From an uncultured Olsenella sp. (GTDB taxonomy: Bacteria; Actinomycetota; Coriobacteriia; Coriobacteriales; Atopobiaceae): DNA of 64,000 nucleotides. The translations under genes were made by a program, and so were the position numbers. Of this stretch, positions 41,995 through 49,990 are shown in pieces (the first letter of the stretch is position 1; each line of letters begins with the position of its first letter). The stretch spans positions 1 to 64,000 of the forward strand of contig CASEHX010000001.1 in the NCBI GenBank assembly GCA_949287905.1, given 5' to 3'. Below the pieces are notes generated by a model, which searched no databases, had not been told where the DNA came from, and saw nothing but the letters and a program-made list of their open reading frames with translations.

Positions 41995-42206
41995 AGGTTT
42001 GGGTTCACGTTCTAGCGGTTTCGCGAGTAGGCGGTTACAGAATGCCAGCTCAGTGGGGTGGGCTGTTCGCCGGCCCTGCCGACGTGGACCCAAACCCTGA
42101 ATACGGTTTGGGTTCACCATGAGGTGACAACGCGAAAGCGCGAGGCCGTTACCTGCACTTCCGCAAACGGATACTTCCGAAACCGTTAGAACGTGAACCC
42201 AAACCT
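41995..42206. mobile_element. MITE-like element with 29-bp terminal inverted repeats
   Basis: The ends at 41995-42023 (AGGTTTGGGTTCACGTTCTA...) and 42178-42206 are inverted copies matching at 28 of 29 bases. The 212-base interior carries another hairpin, ACCCAAACC-N8-GGTTTGGGT, at about 42089-42113, built from the same core. No open frame of note lies inside. Target duplication is not clear. It could be a non-autonomous transposon or a complex operator. Confidence 0.6.
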
Positions 42207-42546
42207 CGAGAGGTGGTGCTCGCCCTTCTTGCCCTGTGCCGGATGGGCGGCAAGCAGTTCGCCCGAGAGCCCACGGCGCAGCTCGCGCGAAAAGACAAGA
42301 CTACAGATAAAAACTATACGAGCCTATGCTTGTCTTGTCGAGGTGGCGTCTGGTTGGAGGCGCCGCACACACATTCTTGGATCTGGGCTTCGTCCAGAGG
42401 ACGTCACCTCGGCCCCTCTTCGCTGGGCTGCGTAAGCGCATGCAAGAGAAATTGCCGGCGAGCAGCCACGCAACGAGCTGTTTCTTGTGCGGCTTCGGGC
42501 TCGCGGCGACAATTGCCTTACCGAGAACCCGAGCGAGGAGGAGCCC
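42207..42546. other. Intergenic region before the XRE-TipAS gene
   Basis: About 340 bases with no convincing gene: several open frames cross it in high-GC sequence, but none has a ribosome site and recognisable product. It presumably contains the promoter of the XRE-TipAS gene. Confidence 0.35.
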
Positions 42547-43374
42547 ATGGCCATCAAGGACGTCATCGCCGCCATCCGCAAGGAGGCGGGCATCACGCAG
42601 GAGGAGATGGCGCGGCGGCTGTACGTGACGCGGCAGTGCGTCAGTCGCTGGGAGCAAGGCGAGACCACGCCCGGCATCGACATGGTCAAGCTTATCTGCG
42701 TCACCTTTGGCGTGCCGCTCGAGCGCTTCTTCGATATGCCCATGAGCTACTACTGCCAGTGCTGCAGCATGCCCATCCCCGACGAGGAGATGCACGGCAC
42801 CGAGGCCGACGGCTCCAAGAGCGCGGACTTCTGCAAGTTCTGCTACGACCACGGCGACTTCACCGCCAAGGGCATGACGATGGACGAGTTCATCGAGGCC
42901 ACGGCGCCCATGGAGGCCAAGGCGCTCGGCGTCTCGCTCGACGAGGCGGTCTCGCTCATGGCCACGCTGCTGCCGCATCTCAAGCGCTGGCGCGAGGTCG
43001 CCGAGAACGAGAAGGCCTACGGCGAGGAGGTCCGGGCTGCCTACGGCGATGAGGTGATGGATGCTGCCAACGAGAAGTACGTGGCGATGGGGGAGGCCGC
43101 GCATATGCAGGCCGAGGAGCTGGCGCTGGCCATCAACGAGCAGCTGCGCCGCGCGATGGAGGCCGGAGACACGTCCGGCCCGGAGGCGCGCAAGCTCGTG
43201 GCGATGCACGGCCACTGGCTGCGCATGTACTGGCCGGACGGGCTCTACACGCCCGATGCCCACAAGGGCCTGGCCGACGGCTACGTCTCCGACGAGCGGT
43301 TCCGTGCCTACTACGAGAAGGTTGCCCCGGGCGCTGCGCAGTTCCTGCGCGACGCGATTCACGCGTGCGCGTGA
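42547..43374 (+). CDS. XRE-HTH / zinc-ribbon / TipAS-like ligand-binding regulator
   Basis: 275 aa. Residues 5-60 are an XRE HTH (ITQEEMARRLYVTRQCVSRWEQGETTPGIDMVKLI). A cysteine-rich segment follows, YYCQCCSMPIP and FCKFCYDHGDF, resembling a small zinc-ribbon found with such regulators. The C-terminal ~150 residues look like TipAS, the antibiotic-recognising helical domain of TipA (MEAKALGVS, then MYWPDGLYTPDAHKGLADGYVSDERF and a GAAQFLRDAI helix). In TipA this domain follows a MerR HTH and binds thiopeptides; here the DNA-binding part is replaced. The start is ATG 42547 behind GAGGAGGAG. Confidence 0.8.
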   Translation: MAIKDVIAAIRKEAGITQEEMARRLYVTRQCVSRWEQGETTPGIDMVKLICVTFGVPLERFFDMPMSYYCQCCSMPIPDEEMHGTEADGSKSADFCKFCYDHGDFTAKGMTMDEFIEATAPMEAKALGVSLDEAVSLMATLLPHLKRWREVAENEKAYGEEVRAAYGDEVMDAANEKYVAMGEAAHMQAEELALAINEQLRRAMEAGDTSGPEARKLVAMHGHWLRMYWPDGLYTPDAHKGLADGYVSDERFRAYYEKVAPGAAQFLRDAIHACA

Positions 43375-43398
43375 CCCTGTGCCGCGACTCGTCCTGCG

Positions 43399-43899
43399 CT
43401 ACCGCGCGAGCGAGCGCAGCGCGTCGGCGGCAGCCTGTGAAGTGAGGTGGAGCCTGAGGCCGATGGGGCTCACCTCGAGCCCCACGACGGGCGACCCCTC
43501 GTAGGTGGTGACCTCGAGGCCCTTGTACTCCTTGAGGTCGTCGGCGCTCTGCCCGAGCTTCTGCGTCTCCGGCTCCCACAGCTCGAAGACGTACTCTGCG
43601 TCGGCGTCCGGCTCCTCAGCCAGGCCACCCTCCTCGGAGAACGGCTCGAAGGCGTCCTCGATCTCCCCCTGGTCGGTCACCTCGCGAATGACCTCGCCGG
43701 TCTGGGCGTCCTTCACCACAAGGCGGCAGACCTTGCCCCAATCGACGTTCGAGAGCGTGTCGGCGAGCTCCTGCGCCTGGGAGGCGAAGTCCTCCGCCTG
43801 GTCGGTGACATCGTCGAGGCCGGGCAGCCCGAAGCACCCCGCGAGGGGCAGCGCGATGGTCGCGGCGAGCAGGGCAGCGATGGCAGCGCGGACTCTCAT
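43399..43899 (-). CDS. Putative lipoprotein, function unknown
   Basis: 166 aa. A lipoprotein signal peptide ends at LAGC (Cys22). The mature part has an acidic helical stretch, then a beta-rich region (KVCRLVVKDAQTGEVIREVTDQGEIEDAF), which resembles small surface lipoproteins of Coriobacteriia. I do not recognise a family. The start is ATG at 43899 behind GAGGGGAGA; the 10-mer GTTCTTCTCG is 15 bases upstream. Confidence 0.7.
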   Translation of the reverse strand: MRVRAAIAALLAATIALPLAGCFGLPGLDDVTDQAEDFASQAQELADTLSNVDWGKVCRLVVKDAQTGEVIREVTDQGEIEDAFEPFSEEGGLAEEPDADAEYVFELWEPETQKLGQSADDLKEYKGLEVTTYEGSPVVGLEVSPIGLRLHLTSQAAADALRSLAR

Positions 43900-43957
43900 G
43901 AATCTCCCCTCGACGTTCTTCTCGCCCATTCTATCCCCAGCTCGTGACCTTGGTGCG

Positions 43958-44662
43958 TCACACCTTGAGCGATTGCAGGTATGCCTTCTGCTCAGGCGTG
44001 ATGCGGCGGCTCTCACGGGCCTTCTGGAGCGCCTTGTTGTGCGTCCAGGGGTCGAGGGCGATCGGCCGCCCCTCGAAGAGGGGAAGGGTCGCCACAGACT
44101 GCTTTATCAGGGCAAACGAGAAGTACCAGGCGCGCGCCATGTTGACGTAGTACTCGGGACGGTCGATGCCGGCGACAAGCGCGAGGTGCTCGGGCTCGAA
44201 GGCGTCACCCAGGAAGAGCGTCATGAGCTGGACCACCCCAAAGCGCACCGTGTACTCCGGCTCCGCAGCGACCCACTCGCGGATGCGTTCGAGCACTGCC
44301 GGCAGATCGCGCTTGAAGGCGGAGACGCGGATGAGGTCGCAGGTCGCCCAGTTGTCAACGAAGGGGAGGAAGGCGTCGAGCAACTCGAACGCCTCCGCGG
44401 GCGTCTTTGCCATCTGCCCGATGAGCTCGCCGTGCAGGTTGTTCTCGTCATAGGTCCCGTGCGGGAGCGCCGCGAGGAACTCACGCGCCTCTTCGGGTCG
44501 CTCGCCCGCGAGCCTGTGGGCGTAGCTGCGCAGCGCCGGCGTGCGCACGCCGAGGATGCGCGCGGGGTCGACGGTCGGCACGAGCTTGGCCTGGAAGTCC
44601 CGATACGCGGGGTCGGCGAGTGCCTCGAGCTCGCGTCGGATGCGGTCAGCAGCGCTGTTCAT
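43958..44662 (-). CDS. DNA alkylation repair protein (AlkD-like HEAT-repeat)
   Basis: 234 aa, all-helical HEAT-like repeats of the AlkC/AlkD family. Recognisable stretches are ILGVRTPALRSYA near the N-terminus, DNWATCDLIR in the middle and the aromatic EYYVNMARAWYFS and LDPWTHNKALQK segments near the end. AlkD removes bulky alkylated bases; this variant belongs to the shorter DNA alkylation repair group common in Firmicutes and Actinobacteria. The start is ATG at 44662 with GGGAGAGGG upstream. Confidence 0.88.
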   Translation of the reverse strand: MNSAADRIRRELEALADPAYRDFQAKLVPTVDPARILGVRTPALRSYAHRLAGERPEEAREFLAALPHGTYDENNLHGELIGQMAKTPAEAFELLDAFLPFVDNWATCDLIRVSAFKRDLPAVLERIREWVAAEPEYTVRFGVVQLMTLFLGDAFEPEHLALVAGIDRPEYYVNMARAWYFSFALIKQSVATLPLFEGRPIALDPWTHNKALQKARESRRITPEQKAYLQSLKV

Positions 44663-44780
44663 CGGTGTCCCTCTCCCCATGTGGCTCCCTTGACACGAAC
44701 ACGTGTTCCTATACAATGACTCTACCACACGAGCTGTGGTTGCGGAATTGACATTGACAATAGTAACGCGAGGCGATACT

Positions 44781-45059
44781 ATGATTAGGTCATTTGCAGA
44801 CAAGGATACCGAGCGGCTCTCGTCGGGATTTCGCGTTGCACGGTTCGTGGCGTTCGAGCGTGTTGCACTGAGAAAGATTCGTCAGCTGCAAATCGCAAAC
44901 GAGCTGTCTGACCTCAGAATACCGCCGGGAAATCGCCTCGAGGCACTGAGCGGAGATAGAGCTGGGCAATTCAGCATCCGCATCAACGACCAGTTCCGGG
45001 TCTGTTTTCGATGGGTCGAGGGAGGTGCCGAGGATGTCGAAATCGTCGACTATCACTGA
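44781..45059 (+). CDS. higB: HigB-type toxin (RelE superfamily)
   Basis: 92 aa. It starts MIRSFADKDTERL and contains RVALRKIRQLQIANELSDLRIPPGNRLEALSGDRAGQFSIRINDQFRVCFRW, the characteristic HigB core. RelE-superfamily HigB toxins cut mRNA on the ribosome. The antitoxin higA follows and overlaps by 26 bases, the inverted toxin-first order of hig loci. ATG 44781 is selected as the family start. Confidence 0.95.
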   Translation: MIRSFADKDTERLSSGFRVARFVAFERVALRKIRQLQIANELSDLRIPPGNRLEALSGDRAGQFSIRINDQFRVCFRWVEGGAEDVEIVDYH

Positions 45060-45378
45060 GCCTGTTCACGAGGGGGAGATGGTTGCCCCCATTACTCCGG
45101 GCGAGCTGCTGCGCGACGAGTTTCTCGTGCCCATGGGCATCTCGCAGTACCGTCTTGCCAAGGAGACGGGCATTCCCGCGCAGCGCATCGGACAGATCGT
45201 GTTGGGGCGCCGCTCCGTGACTGCCGACACTGACCTGAGGCTCTGTCGCTTCTTTGGCCTGTCTGATGGGTATTGGCTGCGTGCGCAGGCGGCGTACGAC
45301 ATCGAGGTGGCCCGACGCAAGCTCGAACCTGAGCTTAGGAAGATAAGGCCCTTCTCCAAGGTTGCCACTGCGTTGTAG
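45034..45378 (+). CDS. higA: HigA-type antitoxin
   Basis: 114 aa. The XRE HTH is ITPGELLRDEFLVPMGISQYRLAKETGIPAQRIGQIVLGRRSVTADTDLRLCRFFG, the standard HigA pattern. It neutralises HigB and represses the operon. ATG 45034 lies 9 bases after GGGAGG; GTG 45025 would be too close to that site. Confidence 0.95.
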   Translation: MSKSSTITEPVHEGEMVAPITPGELLRDEFLVPMGISQYRLAKETGIPAQRIGQIVLGRRSVTADTDLRLCRFFGLSDGYWLRAQAAYDIEVARRKLEPELRKIRPFSKVATAL

Positions 45379-45540
45379 TCCACACCACGCGGACTCTGCC
45401 AAACTCTGCCCAACGTCATCTCACGTCTTTCGTGGCCGCCCAAAGGGGTGGCCCATTGTCATCCGACCAATAAAGAAATATCGATTCGACCGCTCATCCC
45501 GGCCCGCTGGGTCGTTAATAGGGATAGAGGGAGGTGGCAC

Positions 45541-45770
45541 GTGGGCGAGAAGAACGAACGGATGGACGAGGCGGAGCGCCTCGTCGGCGAGCACTACGCC
45601 GACGTGCTGCGGTACTGCCGCAGGCACGCGCCGGCGGGGCTCGCCGAGGACGCCGCCCAGGAGACGTTCCTGCGCTTCGTCCGCGCCCGCTCGCGCTACC
45701 GGGAGCGGGGCCGTGCCCGCGCCTACCTCGTCACCATCGCCCGCGCCCGCCGGAGCGCTCTAGCAGAGGC
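45541..45770 (+). pseudogene. Truncated ECF-type sigma factor (region 2 only)
   Basis: Starting at GTG 45541 behind GGGAGG, the frame gives about 75 residues of sigma region 2: ERLVGEHYADVLRYCRRHAPAGLAEDAAQETFLRFVRARSR and YRERGRARAYLVTIARA. Similarity ends at about 45766, and region 4 is missing. The following ~120 bases are less GC-rich and end just before the ABC ATPase start; the frame itself stays open far into the next gene in another register, with no sensible domain. A deletion or insertion probably removed the second half of the gene. Intact versions of this cluster carry a full sigma factor before the ABC genes. Confidence 0.7.
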
Positions 45771-45886
45771 TGACCAACATACATTCTGCGCCGCAAGACA
45801 ATCGCCAACTGGCAAAACTCATCCGCTTACGTGCAGCGTGCATGGTATTGCCCGTCAACGACCGCCTACGAGAGAAGTGATCGAAC

Positions 45887-46816
45887 ATGGAACTGACGCT
45901 CGACCGGCTGACCCGGGAGTTCGGGCCCAAGATAGCCGTGGACCGCGTGAGCGCGACGCTCGGGCCCGGCGTCTACGGCCTGCTCGGCGCCAACGGCGCC
46001 GGCAAGACCACGCTCATGAGGATGGTCTGCGGGGTGCTGCGCCCCACCTCGGGAGAGGTGCGCTACGACGGCTCGCCCGTCGCGCGCATGGGCGACGCCT
46101 ACCGCGCCCTCCTCGGCTACCTGCCGCAGGACTTCGGCTACTACCCCGAGTTCACGGCGCTCGACTTCATGGAGTACATGGCCGCCCTCAAGGGCCTCGG
46201 GCGGCGCGACGCGCGCGACCGCTCGCTCGCGCTGCTGGAGCGCGTGGGGCTCGCTGGCGAGGAGCGCCGCCGCATCCGGACCTTCTCCGGCGGCATGCGC
46301 CAGCGCCTCGGCATCGCCCAGGCCGTCCTCAACGACCCGGAGGTCCTCGTGCTCGACGAGCCCACGGCCGGGCTCGACCCCAAGGAGCGCGTGCGCTTCC
46401 GCAACCTCATCGCCGGCCTCGCGCGCGACAAGATCGTCCTGCTCTCCACACACATCGTCTCGGACGTGGAGCACATCGCCGACGAGATCCTCGTGATGCG
46501 TGCGGGCTCCGTGGTGCTCTCGGGGAGGCCCGAGGAGCTCGTCTCCCAGGCCGAGGGCAGGGTCTGGGAGGCCGTCGTCCCCGCCGGGCGTGCCGAGGCG
46601 CTCGAGGCCGCGCTCACGGTGGGCAACGTGCGCCACCTCGAGGGCGGGCGGGCGCTCCTGCGCTACGTGGCCGACGGGCCCAGGGTGCCGGGCTCCGCCC
46701 CCGCCGAGCCCACGCTCGAGGACCTGTACCTGTACGTGTTCCGCGACGGCGCCGCCGGGGCGGGCTCGCCACGCGCTTCCCGCGGGGCCCACTTCAAGGA
46801 GGGACGCCATGCCTAG
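45887..46816 (+). CDS. ABC exporter ATPase
   Basis: 309 aa. Walker A GANGAGKTT, Q-loop YLPQDFGYYPEFTALDFMEYMA, signature FSGGMRQRLGIAQA, Walker B VLVLDEPTAGLD and the switch histidine in LLSTHIVSDVEHIAD. It belongs to the ABC-2 exporter ATPase group and works with the following permease, whose start overlaps its end by 8 bases. The truncated sigma factor upstream may once have regulated it. Confidence 0.92.
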   Translation: MELTLDRLTREFGPKIAVDRVSATLGPGVYGLLGANGAGKTTLMRMVCGVLRPTSGEVRYDGSPVARMGDAYRALLGYLPQDFGYYPEFTALDFMEYMAALKGLGRRDARDRSLALLERVGLAGEERRRIRTFSGGMRQRLGIAQAVLNDPEVLVLDEPTAGLDPKERVRFRNLIAGLARDKIVLLSTHIVSDVEHIADEILVMRAGSVVLSGRPEELVSQAEGRVWEAVVPAGRAEALEAALTVGNVRHLEGGRALLRYVADGPRVPGSAPAEPTLEDLYLYVFRDGAAGAGSPRASRGAHFKEGRHA

Positions 46817-48074
46817 GCTCATCCTGTTCGAGCTCAAGAAAATGCTCTCCCGCCGCGTGGCGCTCGCGGCCAACGCCGGCGTCGTCGTGTTCCTCGTCGC
46901 CATCATGGCGCTCAACGTGACGCAGAACCGGACGGTGAACTTCGCCGGCGAGGAGTTCAACGGCCTGGCGGCCATCGCGTACAACCGCTCGGAGGCAGAG
47001 AAGCACGCGGGCGCCGTCACCGCCGGGCGAGCCGCGGAGGACATAGCCGCCTACCAGGAGATGGTCTTCTCTCGGATCGACCGGGACGCGGTGGGGGAGA
47101 TGACGGGCGCGGCGGTCTTCTCCCTCATCGAGCAGAGCTTCTCGCCCGAGGAGTTCGACGAGATCTACAACTCGTACTGGAACTGGCTGCTGCGGCCCTG
47201 GAGGATCTCGGGCGAGGAGCCTGCGCAGACGGCCGCCCGCGTGACTCCCGAGATGGCGGCCGACTGGTACGGCGCGGCAGCGGGGCTCACCCAGCAGGCG
47301 CTCGACGACGGCCAGGGCGGCATGTGGGAGTACTCCGAGGCGGAGCGCGCGTACTGGACGGAGATGCGCTCCTCCGTGCCAGAGCCCATCGAGTACGGCT
47401 ACTCGGGCGGCTGGGACAACGTGGTCGACTGCGCGTCGTTCCTCGTCTTCCCGATCCTCGCGGCGTGCGTGACGCTAGCGCCCGCGTTCTCCTTCGAGTA
47501 CAGCTCGGGCGCCGACGCGGTGGTGCTCGCCACCAGGCGCGGCCGCTCGACGCTCGTGGCCGCCAAGGTCGTGGCGGGGCTCGCCTACGCGACCGTCTAC
47601 TTCGCGCTCTGTGCGGCGCTGATCGTAGGCGTCTCGCTCGTCTTCTACGGGGCGGACGGCTTCGGGCTCTCCATCCAGAGCATGGCGCTCACGTCACCGT
47701 ACCCGCTCACTGTGGGGCAGGCCGCGCTCGCGTGCGTGGGGCTCATGTACGCGGCGTGCCTGGGATTTGCGTGCCTCACGCTCGCCGTGTCCTCGCGCAC
47801 CCGCTCCACGCTCGCGGTCTTCCTGACCGATGTGGTGCTCGTGCTGCTCACCGGGCTCGTCCCCTCGGCAGGCGTGGGCGCGCTCGAGCGCGTGCTCGCG
47901 CTCTTCCCGATCAACTTCTCCAACTTCAGCATGCTCTTCTCGGCGCTCGAGTCATACCCGCTCGGGCCGGTCGTGCTCGACCTCATAGGCATGGTGCTTC
48001 TCGTCTACGCGGCGCTCGCGCTCGTCTCGACCCCGGTGGCGGTGGTCTCGTTCAGGAGGCGCCAGGTGGCGTAG
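46809..48074 (+). CDS. ABC-2 exporter permease
   Basis: 421 aa. An N-terminal membrane helix (about 17-37) is followed by a large extracytoplasmic domain to about residue 205, then five to six further helices including FPILAACVTLAPAFSFEYSSGADAVVLATRRGRSTLVAAKVVAG, the ABC-2 coupling region. The substrate is unknown; a large outer domain suggests an envelope or peptide-related exporter. It starts at ATG 46809 inside the ATPase end. Confidence 0.85.
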   Translation: MPRLILFELKKMLSRRVALAANAGVVVFLVAIMALNVTQNRTVNFAGEEFNGLAAIAYNRSEAEKHAGAVTAGRAAEDIAAYQEMVFSRIDRDAVGEMTGAAVFSLIEQSFSPEEFDEIYNSYWNWLLRPWRISGEEPAQTAARVTPEMAADWYGAAAGLTQQALDDGQGGMWEYSEAERAYWTEMRSSVPEPIEYGYSGGWDNVVDCASFLVFPILAACVTLAPAFSFEYSSGADAVVLATRRGRSTLVAAKVVAGLAYATVYFALCAALIVGVSLVFYGADGFGLSIQSMALTSPYPLTVGQAALACVGLMYAACLGFACLTLAVSSRTRSTLAVFLTDVVLVLLTGLVPSAGVGALERVLALFPINFSNFSMLFSALESYPLGPVVLDLIGMVLLVYAALALVSTPVAVVSFRRRQVA

Positions 48075-48110
48075 CGGGATAGCGGCGCTGCCGTCCGCCC
48101 GGTAGCGCCG

Positions 48111-48881
48111 CTACAGCATGACCTCGGCGGGAACGGGGTTCTGCTCGCAGAAGACCTCGAAAGGCGTTCTCCCGTTGTTTTCGTCGTAGAGATAACGAGT
48201 TGCTTCAGGAGAAAGCTCTTTCATCAAACGTACGATGTGGGCGTCAACGAGAGACGGCCTGAACTCTTCGCGAACGGGATTAAAGAGTCGCTCGTTGTGC
48301 GCCACGCGGTTCCTTACTTTGTTGATGGCATAGAGGCAGCGATGCAGTGCGGCGCGGTCCGTTCCCTTCGGCCAGGCCCTGTGCAACGAGGGGATCCACA
48401 GGTCACGCTCTCTACTTCGGTCGGTTAGGTGCGACCAGAAGCCAAGCATGAGGTTTGAGATGACTTGGTTGGGATCGTTGGGGTCATGGGCACGGTCTCG
48501 TGCCTGCCCAATAGCCTTTCTGTTGGGTAGGTTCACGTCAAGCATCCTGCCGCCCTTGCTCGTGCGCATGATGGCTCTCCTGACTGGAGAGAGCTCGTCG
48601 AACAGCCAATGCTCGTTGCCATTCCAGGCCTCGCATAGCGTCCGGTCGTATGCGTTACGCAGCGCCACCTCAAAGCAGCCGATGTTTCCCATAAGTGTTT
48701 GGCACAGACGAACGTTCCAGTGGTAAAGCTCTAGGGCTTTGCCGACATTGCCATCTGCCGCCTCGAGATAGGGACCAAACCGTGCGGGCGACAACCATCG
48801 CTCAACCCACGCGCGCGTCTCGTCCGATTCGCATGGGAAGTCGGCACATCTCTCGGAGGCTGCTCTTGATACCTCGGGCAT
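48111..48881 (-). CDS. Abi family protein with HEPN-type RNase motif
   Basis: 256 aa. The fold is helical, with WNVRLCQTLMGNIGCFEVALRNAYDRTL near 55-82 and RNRVAHNERLF near 190-200, giving the Rx4-6H HEPN motif with Arg190 and His195. This is the AbiD/AbiF-type 'Abi family' arrangement, linked to phage abortive infection through RNA cleavage. It is a lone gene. Base use in this region is a little less GC-biased than in its neighbours, consistent with transfer. The start is taken as ATG 48881. Confidence 0.8.
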   Translation of the reverse strand: MPEVSRAASERCADFPCESDETRAWVERWLSPARFGPYLEAADGNVGKALELYHWNVRLCQTLMGNIGCFEVALRNAYDRTLCEAWNGNEHWLFDELSPVRRAIMRTSKGGRMLDVNLPNRKAIGQARDRAHDPNDPNQVISNLMLGFWSHLTDRSRERDLWIPSLHRAWPKGTDRAALHRCLYAINKVRNRVAHNERLFNPVREEFRPSLVDAHIVRLMKELSPEATRYLYDENNGRTPFEVFCEQNPVPAEVML

Positions 48882-49276
48882 TGAACCCCCTACAGAGCAT
48901 TCAGGCCCGGTGACATGCTACGCAGCGGTCATCCCGGGCCCATCGATACTTATCTTACCCACTTCTGCGGGCTCCAACAAGAGGATCATACGATGAGTTC
49001 CGAACGACTCTGGCGACCATAGACCCATCCTTCCTGAATAGAACAAATGTTCTTATATAGCTAGCTTACCACATCAGGGTCGCGTTGCGTGTCCGGGTTT
49101 CTCTGCAGCTTCGTTTTGAGTTTGCGATTAGCGGAAGTGAATCCAGTTTCACTTCCGAAAAATGAAAAAACGAGAAGCGAGTGCATGCCCCCTGTCTCAC
49201 CGCGCCCTTAAACAAACGTTAGGAACTGCCGCGTTCTTCTCGCGTATCCTTGTGTCCGATACGAGGGGAGGGGCGC
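48882..49276. promoter_or_regulatory. Intergenic region with dyad before the two-component system
   Basis: The dyad CGGAAGTGA (49132-49140) and TCACTTCCG (49149-49157) has an 8-base centre and is followed by A-rich sequence, so it looks more like an operator than a terminator. The 10-mer GTTCTTCTCG is at 49233-49242, 35 bases before the response-regulator start. No gene is seen. Confidence 0.45.
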
Positions 49277-49990
49277 ATGGGCGCACGTGTGCTGGTGGTG
49301 GACGACGAGCCGGAGATCTGCGAGCTCGTGCGCGTCTACCTCGAGGCGGAGGGCTTTGAGGTTGAGACGCTCGGAGACGGAGCGGCAGCGGTCGCCCGCG
49401 TGACGGATGTCAATGCGCCGCAGCTAGACCTTGCCATCCTCGACGTCATGCTGCCCGGAGCGAGCGGTCTCGAGGTCTGTCGTGCCATCCGCGAGCGCCA
49501 CAGCTACCCAGTGATCATGCTCACGGCCCGCGGCGAGCAGGCGGACAAGATCGCCGGCCTCACTCTGGGCGCGGACGACTACGTGGTGAAGCCCTTCCTG
49601 CCGCTCGAGCTCGTGGCGCGCGTGAAGGCGCAGCTCAGGCGCTACACCACGTACAACGCAGCGGGCGGGGCACACGGCGAGAGGGACGGCGTCATCGCGT
49701 GCCGCGGCCTTGTGCTCGACGTGCCGGCCCACGAGGCCACGCTCAACGAGCGGCCGCTCGCCCTCACGCCGACGGAGTTCTCCCTGCTGCGGATTCTGCT
49801 CGAGGCTGACGGCGCGGTCATCTCCGCGCGCGAGCTCTACCAGCGCATCTTTGGCGACGAGTACTACGAGCGCGGCTCGGGCTCCATCACGGTGCACGTG
49901 CGGCACCTGCGCGAGAAGATGGGCGACTCCTTCGAGGACCCGCGCTACATCAGGACCGTCTGGGGATTGGGGTACAAGATTGAGCGCTAG
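49277..49990 (+). CDS. OmpR/VanR-type response regulator
   Basis: 237 aa. Receiver domain with VVDDEPE (acidic pocket), phospho-acceptor Asp56 in LAILDVMLPG, Thr in MLTARGE and Lys in DDYVVKPF; a winged-helix DNA-binding domain follows from about 135 (LTPTEFSLLRILLEADGAVISARELYQRIFG and VHVRHLREKMGD). It would be phosphorylated by the kinase encoded immediately downstream, whose start overlaps its end. ATG 49277 follows GGGGAGGGG. The pair resembles VanRS in sequence type, but no vancomycin resistance genes are present. Confidence 0.94.
   Translation: MGARVLVVDDEPEICELVRVYLEAEGFEVETLGDGAAAVARVTDVNAPQLDLAILDVMLPGASGLEVCRAIRERHSYPVIMLTARGEQADKIAGLTLGADDYVVKPFLPLELVARVKAQLRRYTTYNAAGGAHGERDGVIACRGLVLDVPAHEATLNERPLALTPTEFSLLRILLEADGAVISARELYQRIFGDEYYERGSGSITVHVRHLREKMGDSFEDPRYIRTVWGLGYKIER

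Noticed and set aside
41885..42000. Guanidine-I (ykkC) or guanidine-II riboswitch
   Set aside because: The conserved elements of those classes are absent; the sequence fits guanidine-III.
49132..49157. Intrinsic terminator
   Set aside because: The dyad has no T-run on either strand, so it is recorded as a possible operator instead.
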